The position numbers and the translations under genes are program-made. Below, piece after piece: positions 49,630 to 59,167 of a stretch of DNA of 64,000 nucleotides. Origin of the DNA: Bacteroidia bacterium (GTDB taxonomy: Bacteria; Bacteroidota; Bacteroidia; SXHM01); the NCBI GenBank assembly GCA_022072225.1, contig JAJVIC010000002.1, forward strand, positions 758,404-822,403. The letters run 5' to 3'. The notes under the pieces were generated by a model. That model was not told the origin of the DNA, made no database searches, and saw only the letters and a program-made list of their open reading frames with translations. Numbering within the stretch: the first letter of the stretch is position 1; each line of letters opens with the position of its first letter.

Positions 49630-50956
49630 TTTCTTCTGAACGTTCTAATAAGTTTTGCGGCAACGCCTTGGTTGCTTTTGCTCCCAGTTTTTTAATAGCC
49701 TCTACCCTGTTTACAAGGTTTCCGCTGCCAAGATGCAATTTATTCATAGCATCGGAATAACTTGATTTTGCTGCATCCATCTTTTTACCTACATCAATCA
49801 AATCGGCTACAAGCAAGGTAAATTTATCATACAGCGCTCCGGCTTTTTCGGCAATCTCAATGGCGTGTTTGGTTTGCTTTTCCTGTTTCCAGATGGAAGC
49901 TACGGTGCGCAAGGTAGCCAATAACGTAGTGGGACTTACCAGCACAATTTTGCGGTCCCAGGCATACTGATACAATTCATTGTCGCCCTGCAAAGCAATA
50001 CTGAACGATGATTCAATGGGCAGAAACAACAACACAAAATCAGGGGTATCAAACTGTGTTGATTCATGGTAGTTTTTTTCGCTCAGCCCTTTGATATGCG
50101 TGCGCACAGAAAGCAAATGTTCTTTCAGGTATTTCTCACGGTCGGTTTCATTCTCGGCATTTACGCAGGCATTGTAGGCCACCAGCGAAACTTTTGCATC
50201 TATAATAATGTGCTTGTTATCGGGCAGCTTTACAACCACATCGGGCTGATAGCGTTTGCCTTCTTCGGTGTTGACAGATACTTGTTTTACATAACCCTCT
50301 CCTTCTGCCAATCCTGATTTCTCCAGTATTTTATCCAAAATCATTTCGCCCCAGTTGCCTTGTTTCTTGCTGTCGCCTTTGAGGGCTTTTACCAGATTGT
50401 TGGCTTCTTCGCTTACCTGTTTGTTCAAATCAGTAAGGTGTTTGAGCTGCTCTTTCAGCGAGATGCGCTCTGACGATTCAGCTTTGTAGGTTTTATCTAC
50501 TTTCTCTTCAAAATCTTTGATGCGGTCGCGCAGAGGATTTAAAATGCCTTCGAGGTTTACTTTGTTCTGCTCGGTAAATCGTTTGCTCTTGTCTTCCAGA
50601 ACCTCGTTGGCAATGTTTTTAAATTCCGTTTTCAGGCGGGTTTGTATTTCTTCGAGCTCTTTTTTCTGAGTGTCTAATTTTTCAAGCGCATTTTTAAAAT
50701 CGATTTCGGCAGCGGTTTTGGCTGCCAGTAACAAGCTGTTGTTTTCGCGGGTTTTATCTAATTCTGCTTTTGTTTCGCGGTATATTTTTTCGGCTGCTTC
50801 AAGGCCTGCCTTCAGGCTTGATATTGTATTGTCGCGTTCGTTTACCTGTTGTTCCAATGCGGCAGTTTCGCTGGTATCGCCCGGGCGCGAGCGCAGGTAG
50901 AGCCATGCAATTGCAAAACCCAACACCACTCCGGCAAGAAGAAAAACAAAATCCAT
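49619..50956 (-). CDS. rmuC: DNA recombination protein RmuC
   Basis: The 445-aa protein has an N-terminal membrane anchor (MDFVFLLAGVVLGFAIAWLY), a long coiled coil (about 28-190) and the RmuC domain with the PD-(D/E)XK-like core (QPDVVVKLPDNKHIIIDAKV near 240-260) and the tail AGALYDKFTLLVADLIDVGK. RmuC limits inversions at short inverted repeats in E. coli. In a genome with so many inverted repeats this is a suggestive neighbour, nothing more. A TAGGTTTG -7 box is at 50979-50986 on the minus strand. It is the first gene of a two-gene unit with the GWxTD protein. Confidence 0.93.
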   Translation of the reverse strand: MDFVFLLAGVVLGFAIAWLYLRSRPGDTSETAALEQQVNERDNTISSLKAGLEAAEKIYRETKAELDKTRENNSLLLAAKTAAEIDFKNALEKLDTQKKELEEIQTRLKTEFKNIANEVLEDKSKRFTEQNKVNLEGILNPLRDRIKDFEEKVDKTYKAESSERISLKEQLKHLTDLNKQVSEEANNLVKALKGDSKKQGNWGEMILDKILEKSGLAEGEGYVKQVSVNTEEGKRYQPDVVVKLPDNKHIIIDAKVSLVAYNACVNAENETDREKYLKEHLLSVRTHIKGLSEKNYHESTQFDTPDFVLLFLPIESSFSIALQGDNELYQYAWDRKIVLVSPTTLLATLRTVASIWKQEKQTKHAIEIAEKAGALYDKFTLLVADLIDVGKKMDAAKSSYSDAMNKLHLGSGNLVNRVEAIKKLGAKATKALPQNLLERSEENAE

Positions 50957-51051
50957 CGAAACAGTAGAATTAAAAAAACAAACCTACACTAAAATCACGA
51001 AAACATAAAACTTTTGATCTCACAGAAAGTTTGTAAACTTGAAAACAAAAA

Positions 51052-51501
51052 ATGAACCCGTTAATACAGCCGCAAAAACTGTTTCTTATTATTATCAGCG
51101 CAGGATTTACAGCATTGTTTGCACTGTCGCACTTTGCCCTGCATCCCTTGTATGATGCAAGCCTTAAAGCAAAAGATGCTGCTGACCAAAGCCATACGTT
51201 CACTGACTATTTTAATAAAACAACCTTACTCATTTATGTAGTATTGATTTTTATTGCCAACCTTATTTACCGCGATACACAAAAAGGAATTTACCTGCTC
51301 TATGCCTGGCTCTTTTTTTCGGCTGTAACACTGTTCAGTTATCTGTATATGGCCGAAGAGTTATTTCATTTTAAAAAACGTAACAACTTGTGGGAAGGCG
51401 AATCATCGCTTGCTTTTATAGCAGGACTTTTTCTTTGTCTTATTGCAGCCACAGCAGCTTTTATTAATTATGCAGTGTTGAAAAAACTGATGAAGAAGTA
51501 A
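51052..51501 (+). CDS. Four-helix membrane protein, 149 aa, unknown
   Basis: Hydrophobic segments at about 10-30, 58-76, 82-101 and 122-143 indicate four membrane helices with short loops; there are no catalytic-looking motifs. It starts 8 nt after a weak AAAC-rich leader and ends 4 nt before the next gene, so it is likely co-transcribed with the TMTC-like protein. The two could form a complex, but only the arrangement supports that. Confidence 0.8.
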   Translation: MNPLIQPQKLFLIIISAGFTALFALSHFALHPLYDASLKAKDAADQSHTFTDYFNKTTLLIYVVLIFIANLIYRDTQKGIYLLYAWLFFSAVTLFSYLYMAEELFHFKKRNNLWEGESSLAFIAGLFLCLIAATAAFINYAVLKKLMKK

Positions 51502-51505
51502 ACGT

Positions 51506-53464
51506 ATGAAGAAAGAGAAAAAAGAAAAAACTAAAAACGTTCAGCACACTCCCAATCCCCAGAAAGCAAAGCCGGAACAGAAAAAGAGCAGCATCAGGCT
51601 TTTGACTTCTGCCTTAGTTCTCTTTATAATTCTTTGTATTACTTACATCTCCTTCTCCCCTTCCCTTAAATGCGATTTTACCAACTGGGACGACCCGCGT
51701 TATGTATTGGAAAACCCATTGCTGAAAAGCACAAAATCCGAAAACATAAAAGAGATATTTAAAACCAAAGAGGTTTCGCTCAACTACCATCCGCTTACCA
51801 TCTGGTCGCTGGCATTGGATTATCAGAAAGCAAAATTAGATAAGCCGGAAGTTTATCACCGGACTAACCTGTTGCTGCACGTAGCAAACACGCTGCTGGT
51901 ATTTGTATTGATTTATTTATTCAGCAACGGACGAATTGAAGTAGCAGCATTTACAGCATTGTTCTTTGGCATTCACCCCATGCACGTTGAATCGGTAACC
52001 TGGATTGCCGAACGCAAAGATGTACTTTATACCTTTTTCTTTTTACTGGCACTTATCACCTATCTGAGGTTTTCCGAAAACCGGAAGTGGTGGTATTATA
52101 TCATTGCCCTGCTTGCCTTTACACTTTCACTGCTTTCAAAAGCCATGGCAGTAACACTTCCGGTTATAATGCTCTTGTTTGATTTTTTAAAAGGACGAAA
52201 GCTTGAGCTGAAATTATTACTGGAAAAAATACCGTTCTTCATTCTTTCACTTGTTTTTGGAATTGTGGCGTTGCGCATTCAGTCGCAGGGAGCCCTTGCC
52301 GAGTTTGAAACGTTCACGCTTTTTCAGCGCATCATGTTTGCCAGCTACGGTGCTATTATGTACCTGATAAAACTCGTTGCACCCGTAAAACTTTCGGCCT
52401 TTTATCCTTACCCCGTTTTAGATGCAAACGGTAATATTCCTGCAGCGTTTTACCTTGCTCCTGTTGCGTTGATAGCAATCACCGCCCTTGTTATTTGGTC
52501 GCTTAAACGAACCATGATTTTGTTTTTTGCTTTTGCATTTTATATGGTCAGTGTTGCCATGGTACTGCAATTTATTTCGGTAGGCAGCGCAATTATGGCC
52601 GACCGCTATACCTACATTGCTTATATCGGTCCGTTCTTCTGTATTGCGCTGGCTGTTTCAGAACTTGACAAAAAGTACAACACCCTTAAATGGAGCGGAT
52701 TTGCACTATTGCTCATAGCTGCCTTAGCCTTTGCAAGAATAACGTTTGAACGGACTGCTGTATGGAAAAACAGCGAAACACTGTGGACCGATGTAATCAA
52801 CAAATACCCTACAGTAGAGGTTGCTTATAAAAACCGCGGTAACTATTTCGGGCAAAACGGAAGGCATGATGAGGCTTTAAAGGATTATGCCGTTTTCCTG
52901 AAAATGAACCAGAGAGACCCGAACATCTATGTGAATTACGGAAATGTAATGAACCTGAAAGGTGAAAATGATAAAGCATTGGAAGCCTATAATAAGGCCT
53001 TAACACTTGATCCCAATAATTTTCAGGCACTGATGAACCGCGGAAACATTCAGGGTACATTTAAAAGATACGAAGAGGCAATTGCAGACTACAACAGGGT
53101 TCAGCAGTTAGATCCCAACTTCATGCAGTTGTATTTTAACCGAGGGCTTACCTACCTTAATTCGGGAAATGCGCTGAAATCAATAGATGACTTTAACACC
53201 CTGCTGAAATCAGAACCCGAGAATGTTCCGGCATGGCTTAACCGGGGAGTTGCTTATTTTCAGGCAGAAAATTATGAGGCGGCATTGTCGGATTTTATGC
53301 ATGCCATTAAGCTGCAAGGCAACAATGGCGAAGCATGGTACAAAGCATCGGTAACTGCATTTAAAATGAATAAGCTGAAAGATGCCGAAACATTTGCGCT
53401 GAAAGCAAAATCATTGGGCTACAAGGTTGAAGACACCTATTTACAAAGCCTGAAAACAGAGTAA
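51506..53464 (+). CDS. TMTC-like polytopic membrane protein with TPR domain
   Basis: The 652-aa protein has a basic Lys-rich N-tail, about ten membrane helices up to residue 420, and five or six TPRs from about 440 to the end (YKNRGNYFGQNGRHDEALKD, YVNYGNVMNLKGENDKALEA, LMNRGNIQGTFKRYEEAIAD). The first luminal/periplasmic loop has the Asp pair FTNWDDPRYVLENPLL and YHPLTIWSLALDY, as in GT-C-fold glycosyltransferases of the TMTC group, whose eukaryotic members O-mannosylate cadherins. It may transfer a lipid-linked sugar to a surface or periplasmic protein; the donor and target are not known. Confidence 0.85.
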   Translation: MKKEKKEKTKNVQHTPNPQKAKPEQKKSSIRLLTSALVLFIILCITYISFSPSLKCDFTNWDDPRYVLENPLLKSTKSENIKEIFKTKEVSLNYHPLTIWSLALDYQKAKLDKPEVYHRTNLLLHVANTLLVFVLIYLFSNGRIEVAAFTALFFGIHPMHVESVTWIAERKDVLYTFFFLLALITYLRFSENRKWWYYIIALLAFTLSLLSKAMAVTLPVIMLLFDFLKGRKLELKLLLEKIPFFILSLVFGIVALRIQSQGALAEFETFTLFQRIMFASYGAIMYLIKLVAPVKLSAFYPYPVLDANGNIPAAFYLAPVALIAITALVIWSLKRTMILFFAFAFYMVSVAMVLQFISVGSAIMADRYTYIAYIGPFFCIALAVSELDKKYNTLKWSGFALLLIAALAFARITFERTAVWKNSETLWTDVINKYPTVEVAYKNRGNYFGQNGRHDEALKDYAVFLKMNQRDPNIYVNYGNVMNLKGENDKALEAYNKALTLDPNNFQALMNRGNIQGTFKRYEEAIADYNRVQQLDPNFMQLYFNRGLTYLNSGNALKSIDDFNTLLKSEPENVPAWLNRGVAYFQAENYEAALSDFMHAIKLQGNNGEAWYKASVTAFKMNKLKDAETFALKAKSLGYKVEDTYLQSLKTE

Positions 53465-53551
53465 ACAATTAACAGGTGTTAATATTTTTATTTAGGATGT
53501 TATTAAAATAGTTTCTAAGTTTGATGAAACAAAACCAAAATCTGTAACGCC

Positions 53552-53938
53552 ATGAAAAACAAAATATCCATTGCTGCCACCGATTCAACCCCTGCTCTTG
53601 AGTTTGATATGGAAAAGGGAAGCTTGAGCCTTACAGGTAAATCCATTCCGCAAGACCCTACCCTGTTTTATGCTCCGCTGATAAAACAACTGGACGAGTA
53701 TATTGCCAATCCCGCACCTCAAACCACTGTTACCATTAATCTGCAATACTTCAACACGCCCACTGCCAAATACCTTCAGGATATTTTTCAAAAACTGGAA
53801 GCACTGACCGCCAACAGCAAAAGCGTATCGGTAAACTGGCATTACGAAACAGGCGACACCGACATGCTTCAGGCCGGTAAAGATTATCAGGGAATTGTTA
53901 ACCTTTCTTTTTCTTACAAAGAAATTAAAGAAAGCTGA
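53552..53938 (+). CDS. SiaC family (DUF1987) regulatory phosphoprotein
   Basis: The 128-aa protein matches SiaC: SIAATDSTPALEFDMEKGSLSLTGKSIPQDP at its start (quoted in parts: TPALEFD, LTGKSIPQDP), the central VTINLQYFNTPTAKYLQDIF with the phosphorylatable Thr/Ser, and VNWHYETGDTDMLQAGKDY. In Pseudomonas, SiaC is phosphorylated by SiaB, dephosphorylated by the PP2C/SpoIIE-type SiaA, and controls a diguanylate cyclase. Here it stands alone with a TAAGTTTG -7 box at 53516-53523. A SpoIIE-type phosphatase fragment at the end of the window (63548) could be a partner, though it is 10 kb away. Confidence 0.9.
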   Translation: MKNKISIAATDSTPALEFDMEKGSLSLTGKSIPQDPTLFYAPLIKQLDEYIANPAPQTTVTINLQYFNTPTAKYLQDIFQKLEALTANSKSVSVNWHYETGDTDMLQAGKDYQGIVNLSFSYKEIKES

Positions 53939-53992
53939 AGAAGCTATTTACTTTTTGCTGACATTTGCAGTCCCAATTAATTCTTCCTGCAC

Positions 53993-55561
53993 ATGTTTTC
54001 GCGTTTTACACTACTTACCACTGTATTTATCAGTGTCGCATTTTATTTTTCAAAAGCTGTAAACCCGGATACAACGGGCTTGATTGTAGCTACGCACCAA
54101 GGCTTGCTGCGCGGAACTACTGACAACGATGTGCGTGTATGGCGCGGAGTACGCTATGCACAGCCTCCCATTGGCGAATTGCGATTTAAAGCACCGCAAC
54201 CCTTATCCTTTCAACAAGGTATTACAGATGCAACTGCATTTGGTACCGTATCTCCGCAAACCGTTTTAACAATGGGCAGTTCTGAGAAACAGAGTGAAGA
54301 CTGCCTGTTTCTGAATATCTGGTCATCAAAAAAGAAAACCGAGAAAAAACCGGTGATGTTTTGGATTCATGGTGGTGGTTTCTCAATCGGTTCGGGCTCT
54401 GACGAAATGTATAACGGAAGCAGGTTAAGCAAAAACGGTGATGTGGTAGTAGTAACATTTAACTATCGTCTTGGCCCTTTCGGCTTCCTCTACCTCGATC
54501 ATTTAAAGAACGATTCACTTCCGTTTGAAAATAACCTGGGCCTGCGCGACCAGGTGGCAGCATTGAAATGGGTAAACGAAAACATAGCTTCCTTTGGTGG
54601 TGACCCTGATAATATTACAATTTTCGGAGAATCTGCAGGAGCAAACTCTGTTCTTGCCCTACTGGCATCGCCCGATGCAAAAGGCTTATTTCAAAAGGCA
54701 ATTGTACAAAGTGCAGCTTCAGTTGGGCAAACCAGCATTGAAAATGCGAAGAAAATGACCGCTGAGTATCTGCAATTATTAAATATAACAACTGATAATA
54801 TCTCCAGACTTTTTACCATCAGTGCCGACAGCCTGCTTGCTGCCAGCGACCGCCTTTTTGAAAAAGTAATAGCCGAAGTAGGCGACCTGATTACGTTTGC
54901 TCCGGTAAGCGGAACCGATTTTCTTCCGTTTGACCCGGAAGTAGCTATTGCAAAAGGCTTTGCAAGCGGCATTCCGGTTATGATTGGCACCAATAAAGAC
55001 GAAGCCAATCTGTTTTCAAAATCAAAGCCGGCATTAATTAAACCGGAAGTGGAAACTGTAAACAAATACATGAGAAGCACCGGAAAAGCAGAGTGCATCA
55101 ATGAAATCACCTGTCTGTATCCCGAGTATCCGTCACCGCGCGCTATACTTTCAATGATTACGGATGGTATCTTTCAAATTCCTGCCTATAAAATTGCCGA
55201 TGCGCAAAGCAATTTTGCATCGGCATACAGCTATCGTTTCGACTGGACTTCATTACCTATTCGACTCATTGGTTTGGGTGCCTGCCATGGTCTGGAACTT
55301 CCCTTTATATTCAGTTCTTTTCAATCCGATGCAGGCAAAAGAATAATGCAGGCATCGAGCAACCGCAAAGTGAAAAACATGTCGAAACAAATGCAGAATG
55401 CGTGGATAAACTTTGCCCGAACAGGAAAACCAGGCAGCGAGACCCGCATCTGGCCCGAATACAACACCCAAACCCGGCCAACACTTATTTTTGACAATAC
55501 CATCAAAATTGTATCTGACCCCATTGCCAAACTAAGACAGGGCTGGGAAGTAATCCGTTAA
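53993..55561 (+). CDS. Secreted type B carboxylesterase
   Basis: This 522-aa alpha/beta hydrolase has a signal peptide (about 1-20), the family start GVRYAQPPIGELRFKAP, the oxyanion segment IHGGGFSIGSG, the nucleophile elbow FGESAGANSV and EDCLFLNIW, all typical of carboxylesterase type B (PnbA-like). A Glu in the TNKDEANLF region and His in GACHGLELPF complete the triad pattern. It should cleave carboxylic esters in the periplasm or outside. No operon partner is evident; the upstream SiaC gene is separated by 54 nt. Confidence 0.92.
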   Translation: MFSRFTLLTTVFISVAFYFSKAVNPDTTGLIVATHQGLLRGTTDNDVRVWRGVRYAQPPIGELRFKAPQPLSFQQGITDATAFGTVSPQTVLTMGSSEKQSEDCLFLNIWSSKKKTEKKPVMFWIHGGGFSIGSGSDEMYNGSRLSKNGDVVVVTFNYRLGPFGFLYLDHLKNDSLPFENNLGLRDQVAALKWVNENIASFGGDPDNITIFGESAGANSVLALLASPDAKGLFQKAIVQSAASVGQTSIENAKKMTAEYLQLLNITTDNISRLFTISADSLLAASDRLFEKVIAEVGDLITFAPVSGTDFLPFDPEVAIAKGFASGIPVMIGTNKDEANLFSKSKPALIKPEVETVNKYMRSTGKAECINEITCLYPEYPSPRAILSMITDGIFQIPAYKIADAQSNFASAYSYRFDWTSLPIRLIGLGACHGLELPFIFSSFQSDAGKRIMQASSNRKVKNMSKQMQNAWINFARTGKPGSETRIWPEYNTQTRPTLIFDNTIKIVSDPIAKLRQGWEVIR

Positions 55562-55605
55562 ATCTGCTCCCATTTCATTAACATTTACTAACAGTTAAAG
55601 GCTGA

Positions 55606-55632
55606 TTGCCTATTGGCTTTTCCCTATCTTTG
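55606..55632 (+). promoter_or_regulatory. Probable promoter of ornithine aminotransferase
   Basis: TTG (55606-55608), 16 nt, TATCTTTG (55625-55632). The spacing is slightly short but the -7 box is exact. The leader to the ATG at 55650 would be about 12 nt, which favours that start. Confidence 0.5.
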
Positions 55633-55649
55633 CCTCAAAGTAATTGAAA

Positions 55650-56885
55650 ATGGAAATGACACTACAGGCAAAAACACTGGCGCAAAAAGCCATTGAACTG
55701 GAAGATAAATACGGTGCACACAACTACCATCCGCTACCCGTTGTGCTTGCAAAAGGCGAAGGCGTTTACGTTTGGGATACCGAAGGCAAAAAATATTTTG
55801 ATTTTCTTTCTGCATACTCTGCCTTAAATCAGGGACACAATCATCCGAAAATTGTGGGTACACTGATTGAACAGGCACAACAACTTTCACTCACCTCTCG
55901 CGCATTTTACAATGATGCTTTAGGTAAATACGAGAAATACATTACCTCTTATTTTGGCTACGATAAAGTGTTGCCCATGAACACAGGAGCTGAAGCCGTT
56001 GAAACTGCCATAAAACTGGCGCGCAAATGGGCTTACGAAAAAAAAGGAATTGCCGAAAATCAGGCGAAAATAATTGTGTGTGAAGGCAATTTTCACGGAC
56101 GCACCATCAGTATTGTGTCGGCCTCTACCGACCCTGATTCGTATGGAGGATTTGGACCATATACTCCCGGTTTTGTAAAAATCCCATACAACAATGCTGA
56201 AGCTTTAAAAATTGCATTGCAGGATAAAACCGTTGCAGGTTTTATGGTTGAACCGATACAAGGCGAAGCCGGTGTTAATGTTCCGGATGCAGGTTATCTT
56301 GCTGCCTGCGCTGAACTGTGCAAACAAAACAATGTGTTATTTATTGCAGACGAAGTGCAAACCGGACTTGGCAGAACAGGAAAACTGCTTGCCTGCGAGC
56401 ATGAAAACATTCGTCCTGATGTGGTGATATTAGGCAAAGCTCTGTCAGGCGGAGTTTATCCCGTTTCGGCCGTACTGGCGGATGATGAAATTATGCTGTG
56501 CATCAAACCCGGTGAGCATGGCTCTACTTATGGCGGAAACCCAATTGCTGCAAAGGTTGCCATTGCTGCTTTAGAAGTATTGAAAGATGAAAAGTTAGCG
56601 GAAAATTCTGCTCGTTTGGGCGAAATACTTGGCAAAGAACTGAGAAGCATTAAATCGGAGATGATAAAACTGGTACGCGGAAAGGGTTTGTTTTATGCCA
56701 TTGTAATTAGTCCTAAAAATGGTAAAACAGCCTGGGATGTTTGTTTGAAACTTGCTGAGAACGGTCTGCTTGCCAAACCAACTCATGGTGATATTATCCG
56801 TTTTGCACCACCGCTTATTATTACTGAAGAGCAGTTAAAAGAATGTACCGCAATTATCCGCAACACTATTGAATCGTTTGAATAG
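55650..56885 (+). CDS. rocD: Ornithine--oxo-acid aminotransferase
   Basis: I use the ATG at 55650 (411 aa) rather than the TTG two codons upstream. The enzyme carries the ornithine aminotransferase signature [12 protein letters not shown], followed by PLP-fold motifs [38 protein letters not shown] and the PLP lysine in [16 protein letters not shown]. It converts ornithine and 2-oxoglutarate to glutamate semialdehyde and glutamate, linking arginine and proline metabolism. It is followed 3 nt later by a small repeat protein gene, probably in the same mRNA. Confidence 0.93.
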   Translation: MEMTLQAKTLAQKAIELEDKYGAHNYHPLPVVLAKGEGVYVWDTEGKKYFDFLSAYSALNQGHNHPKIVGTLIEQAQQLSLTSRAFYNDALGKYEKYITSYFGYDKVLPMNTGAEAVETAIKLARKWAYEKKGIAENQAKIIVCEGNFHGRTISIVSASTDPDSYGGFGPYTPGFVKIPYNNAEALKIALQDKTVAGFMVEPIQGEAGVNVPDAGYLAACAELCKQNNVLFIADEVQTGLGRTGKLLACEHENIRPDVVILGKALSGGVYPVSAVLADDEIMLCIKPGEHGSTYGGNPIAAKVAIAALEVLKDEKLAENSARLGEILGKELRSIKSEMIKLVRGKGLFYAIVISPKNGKTAWDVCLKLAENGLLAKPTHGDIIRFAPPLIITEEQLKECTAIIRNTIESFE

Positions 56886-56888
56886 AAA

Positions 56889-57314
56889 ATGAGAATTTTC
56901 TCACTAACATTTCTTTTATTGGTTGCTAACTTTTCGTTTGCACAAAACACCTATTCGGGAAACGACCTTCATGCGCTTGGTTTCAGTATTGTTTCGTACG
57001 ACACCACTGCACTCGAACATATTGAAAACAATGACCTTTACTATTTCGGGAAAGCACTTATCAGAGACAGTGAAACACAGTTGAAATTCGTAAAAGATGA
57101 TGATTTGTATTTCCTTGGCAAAGCATTGCTTAATAAAGAAGCAAAAGAACTCGACTTTATTAAAAATGACGACTGGTATTACTTTGGCAGTGCACTGAAA
57201 GAAAAAACAATGCCATATCTCGACAATATTAAAGACGACAATATTTATTACCTCGGAAAAGCTTTATTCACAAGAGATTTAGGGTTTCTGAATAAGATTT
57301 CGCGCGAGGAATAA
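56889..57314 (+). CDS. Secreted protein of five 23-residue repeats, 141 aa
   Basis: A signal peptide (ending NFSFAQ) is followed by five tandem units of exactly 23 residues; the first is degenerate and the other four follow I-K-x-D-D-x-Y-Y-x-G-K-A-L (NNDLYYFGKAL, KDDDLYFLGKAL, KNDDWYYFGSAL, KDDNIYYLGKAL), then a charged tail of about 10. This resembles no repeat family I know; the strict period suggests a solenoid of short helices or turns. The gene begins 3 nt after the rocD stop and ends shortly before miaE, so it probably lies in one operon with both. Function unknown. Confidence 0.85.
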   Translation: MRIFSLTFLLLVANFSFAQNTYSGNDLHALGFSIVSYDTTALEHIENNDLYYFGKALIRDSETQLKFVKDDDLYFLGKALLNKEAKELDFIKNDDWYYFGSALKEKTMPYLDNIKDDNIYYLGKALFTRDLGFLNKISREE

Positions 57315-57354
57315 AGACTCTCCCTGCCCTCTCCAAAGGAGAGTGTAACAGCCT

Positions 57355-57939
57355 ATGAAACTCTCACCCGAACTAAAAACTAAATCACCCAAAGCATGGA
57401 TTGATTGCGTGATGAGCGATTTCAACAGTTTTTTACAAGACCACGCTGATTGCGAACGCAAGGCTTCATCAATGGCTATGAGTTTTGTTGCTAAGTTTCA
57501 CGACAAGCCCGAAATAGTTCCTTTGCTGATTGAGACAGCTATTGAAGAATTAGAACATTTTGAACAAGTGTATCAAGTAATGCAAAAACGAGGTGTTCAC
57601 TTACGGAAAGATATTCCAGAAGATGAATACGTAAATGCATTGTTAAAGTATTGTCGCAGCGACCGCGATGGTCGCGCATTAGACCGCATGTTGTTGGCTT
57701 CCATTATTGAATGTCGCGGTGCCGAACGTTTTAAAATGGTTTGCGATGCCTTGCAGGATGAAGAACTGAAACTTTTTTACCGCGAACTCTGGACTTCGGA
57801 AGCTAAACACGGAAATATTTTTGTAAAAATGGCTTTACAGTATTTTGATGAAAAGGAAATACAAAAACGCTTAGACTATTTTGTAGAAAAAGAAGCGGAA
57901 GCTATGCTGGCTTTGCCTATACGTGCAGCGTTGCACTGA
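57355..57939 (+). CDS. miaE: tRNA 2-methylthio-N6-isopentenyladenosine hydroxylase
   Basis: The 194-aa ferritin-like di-iron protein has the Glu/His ligands spread over its helices: DHADCERKASSMAM, IETAIEELEHFEQVYQ, SIIECRGAERFKM and WTSEAKHGNIF. It hydroxylates the isopentenyl group of ms2i6A at position 37 of certain tRNAs. A short palindrome (CTCTCC-AAA-GGAGAG, 57329-57343) fills the 40-nt gap before it. The gene's last 16 nt are also open in the frame of the downstream ORF. Confidence 0.9.
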   Translation: MKLSPELKTKSPKAWIDCVMSDFNSFLQDHADCERKASSMAMSFVAKFHDKPEIVPLLIETAIEELEHFEQVYQVMQKRGVHLRKDIPEDEYVNALLKYCRSDRDGRALDRMLLASIIECRGAERFKMVCDALQDEELKLFYRELWTSEAKHGNIFVKMALQYFDEKEIQKRLDYFVEKEAEAMLALPIRAALH

Positions 57940-57942
57940 TAC

Positions 57943-57975
57943 CGTCATTGCGAGCAAAGCGAAGCAATCTCAGAT
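57943..57975 (+). repeat. Dispersed GTCATTGCGAGCAAAGCGAAG repeat
   Basis: A 33-bp element starting CGTCATTGCGAGC lies just before the SGNH hydrolase gene. It could extend that gene's frame upstream (reading VIASKAKQSQ), but the extension lacks sense as a protein start. Confidence 0.75.
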
Positions 57976-57976
57976 T

Positions 57977-59167
57977 ATGAATTTCAAAAACTCATTAACA
58001 GCAAAACTTATACTTGCAACTGTTTCAATTTCATTTATTGTTTTGCTGCTTGCAGTTTCAGACCGCATTTACGGCAACTATTTCGCTAAAAACACCAAAG
58101 AACTTATATATCCGCCTTGCACCAAAGCCCGCCACCAAAGCAGCGAGTTTGACATTACGGTAAAAATAAACTCATTGGGGGTTCGTGATTATGAGTATGC
58201 AATAACAAAAAAGAAAAAACACCGCGTTGCCGTTATTGGTGATTCGTTCACGTTTGGTTGGGGTGTAAATTTGGAAGAATGCTGGGTAAAGATTCTAGAA
58301 AAAGAACTCAATGTAAACGGACTTAATGTTGAAATATTAAATCTTGGTAAAGGCGGTGCAAGTCCCGTTGATTATGTACAAACAGCGGAGAAAGTAATTC
58401 CAGTTTTAAAACCCGATTTTGTTGTTGTGTGCGCCTTGCAGGCAAACGACTTGCATCAGTTAATTCATGCTTACGATAGTTTGCCGAAACCCGAAATTGA
58501 GCAACCAAAGAAAAGTTATATCTCAGAAAAATCTTCTATTCTGATGAACAGATTAATTCCGAATTTTATGAAAAGATTATCTGTTCAAAATATCAGCATC
58601 AGTGAACAATGGAAACGCGATGCACCTGCCTTGCTCGAAAGTTTTCCCGGAGAACAAAGACTGCGATTTGATTGGTTGGATGAAAAAGTAAAATCTGATT
58701 TTAAATCAGGTTTACTTAATCCCTGGCTTATTCATCAGGCGGTTTATTACCCCGACTATTTTAGTCAACCATTGGATACGGCAGACCTTGATGTGGTAAT
58801 CGGAATTTCGGCAATGGCCGATTGTTTTGCAAAAATCAAGCAGATTTGTTCTGCAAATAACGCTGAACTTATGATAATATCCGTTCCAAATCTTCCATAT
58901 TCCTCAAAAGATGAAATGGCTTCACTAAAAAAATATGGTTTCACGATTCCGGATTCAATTTTCGGAAAACTGCTTGCAGATGAAACCATAAAACTTGCTG
59001 CAGCTGAATCTGAAATTGAGTTTTATTCCGTTGCAGAAAATTTCAGAATCAGCAAAAAAGAAAACAATCTTTATTTCCCGTTTGACGGGCATTTCAGCAA
59101 GGAAGGCAATAAACTGTTTGCTGCTTCTGTGAAAGAAATTTTTGAGCGTAAAATAAACAGCCACTGA
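57977..59167 (+). CDS. SGNH/GDSL-type hydrolase with one membrane anchor
   Basis: I use the ATG at 57977 (396 aa), because the 18 codons above it come from a dispersed repeat. An N-terminal membrane helix (about 8-28) is followed by a domain with the block I nucleophile VAVIGDSFTFGWGV (about 94-107), block III-like VCALQANDL and the C-terminal DGHFSKEGNKLFA that supplies the catalytic Asp/His. Such enzymes remove or move acyl groups on glycans or lipids. The substrate is unknown. It may be co-transcribed with miaE. Confidence 0.85.
   Translation: MNFKNSLTAKLILATVSISFIVLLLAVSDRIYGNYFAKNTKELIYPPCTKARHQSSEFDITVKINSLGVRDYEYAITKKKKHRVAVIGDSFTFGWGVNLEECWVKILEKELNVNGLNVEILNLGKGGASPVDYVQTAEKVIPVLKPDFVVVCALQANDLHQLIHAYDSLPKPEIEQPKKSYISEKSSILMNRLIPNFMKRLSVQNISISEQWKRDAPALLESFPGEQRLRFDWLDEKVKSDFKSGLLNPWLIHQAVYYPDYFSQPLDTADLDVVIGISAMADCFAKIKQICSANNAELMIISVPNLPYSSKDEMASLKKYGFTIPDSIFGKLLADETIKLAAAESEIEFYSVAENFRISKKENNLYFPFDGHFSKEGNKLFAASVKEIFERKINSH

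Noticed and set aside
57923-57976. Upstream extension of the SGNH hydrolase
   Set aside because: It overlaps miaE and consists of a dispersed repeat; the ATG at 57977 leads directly into the membrane anchor.
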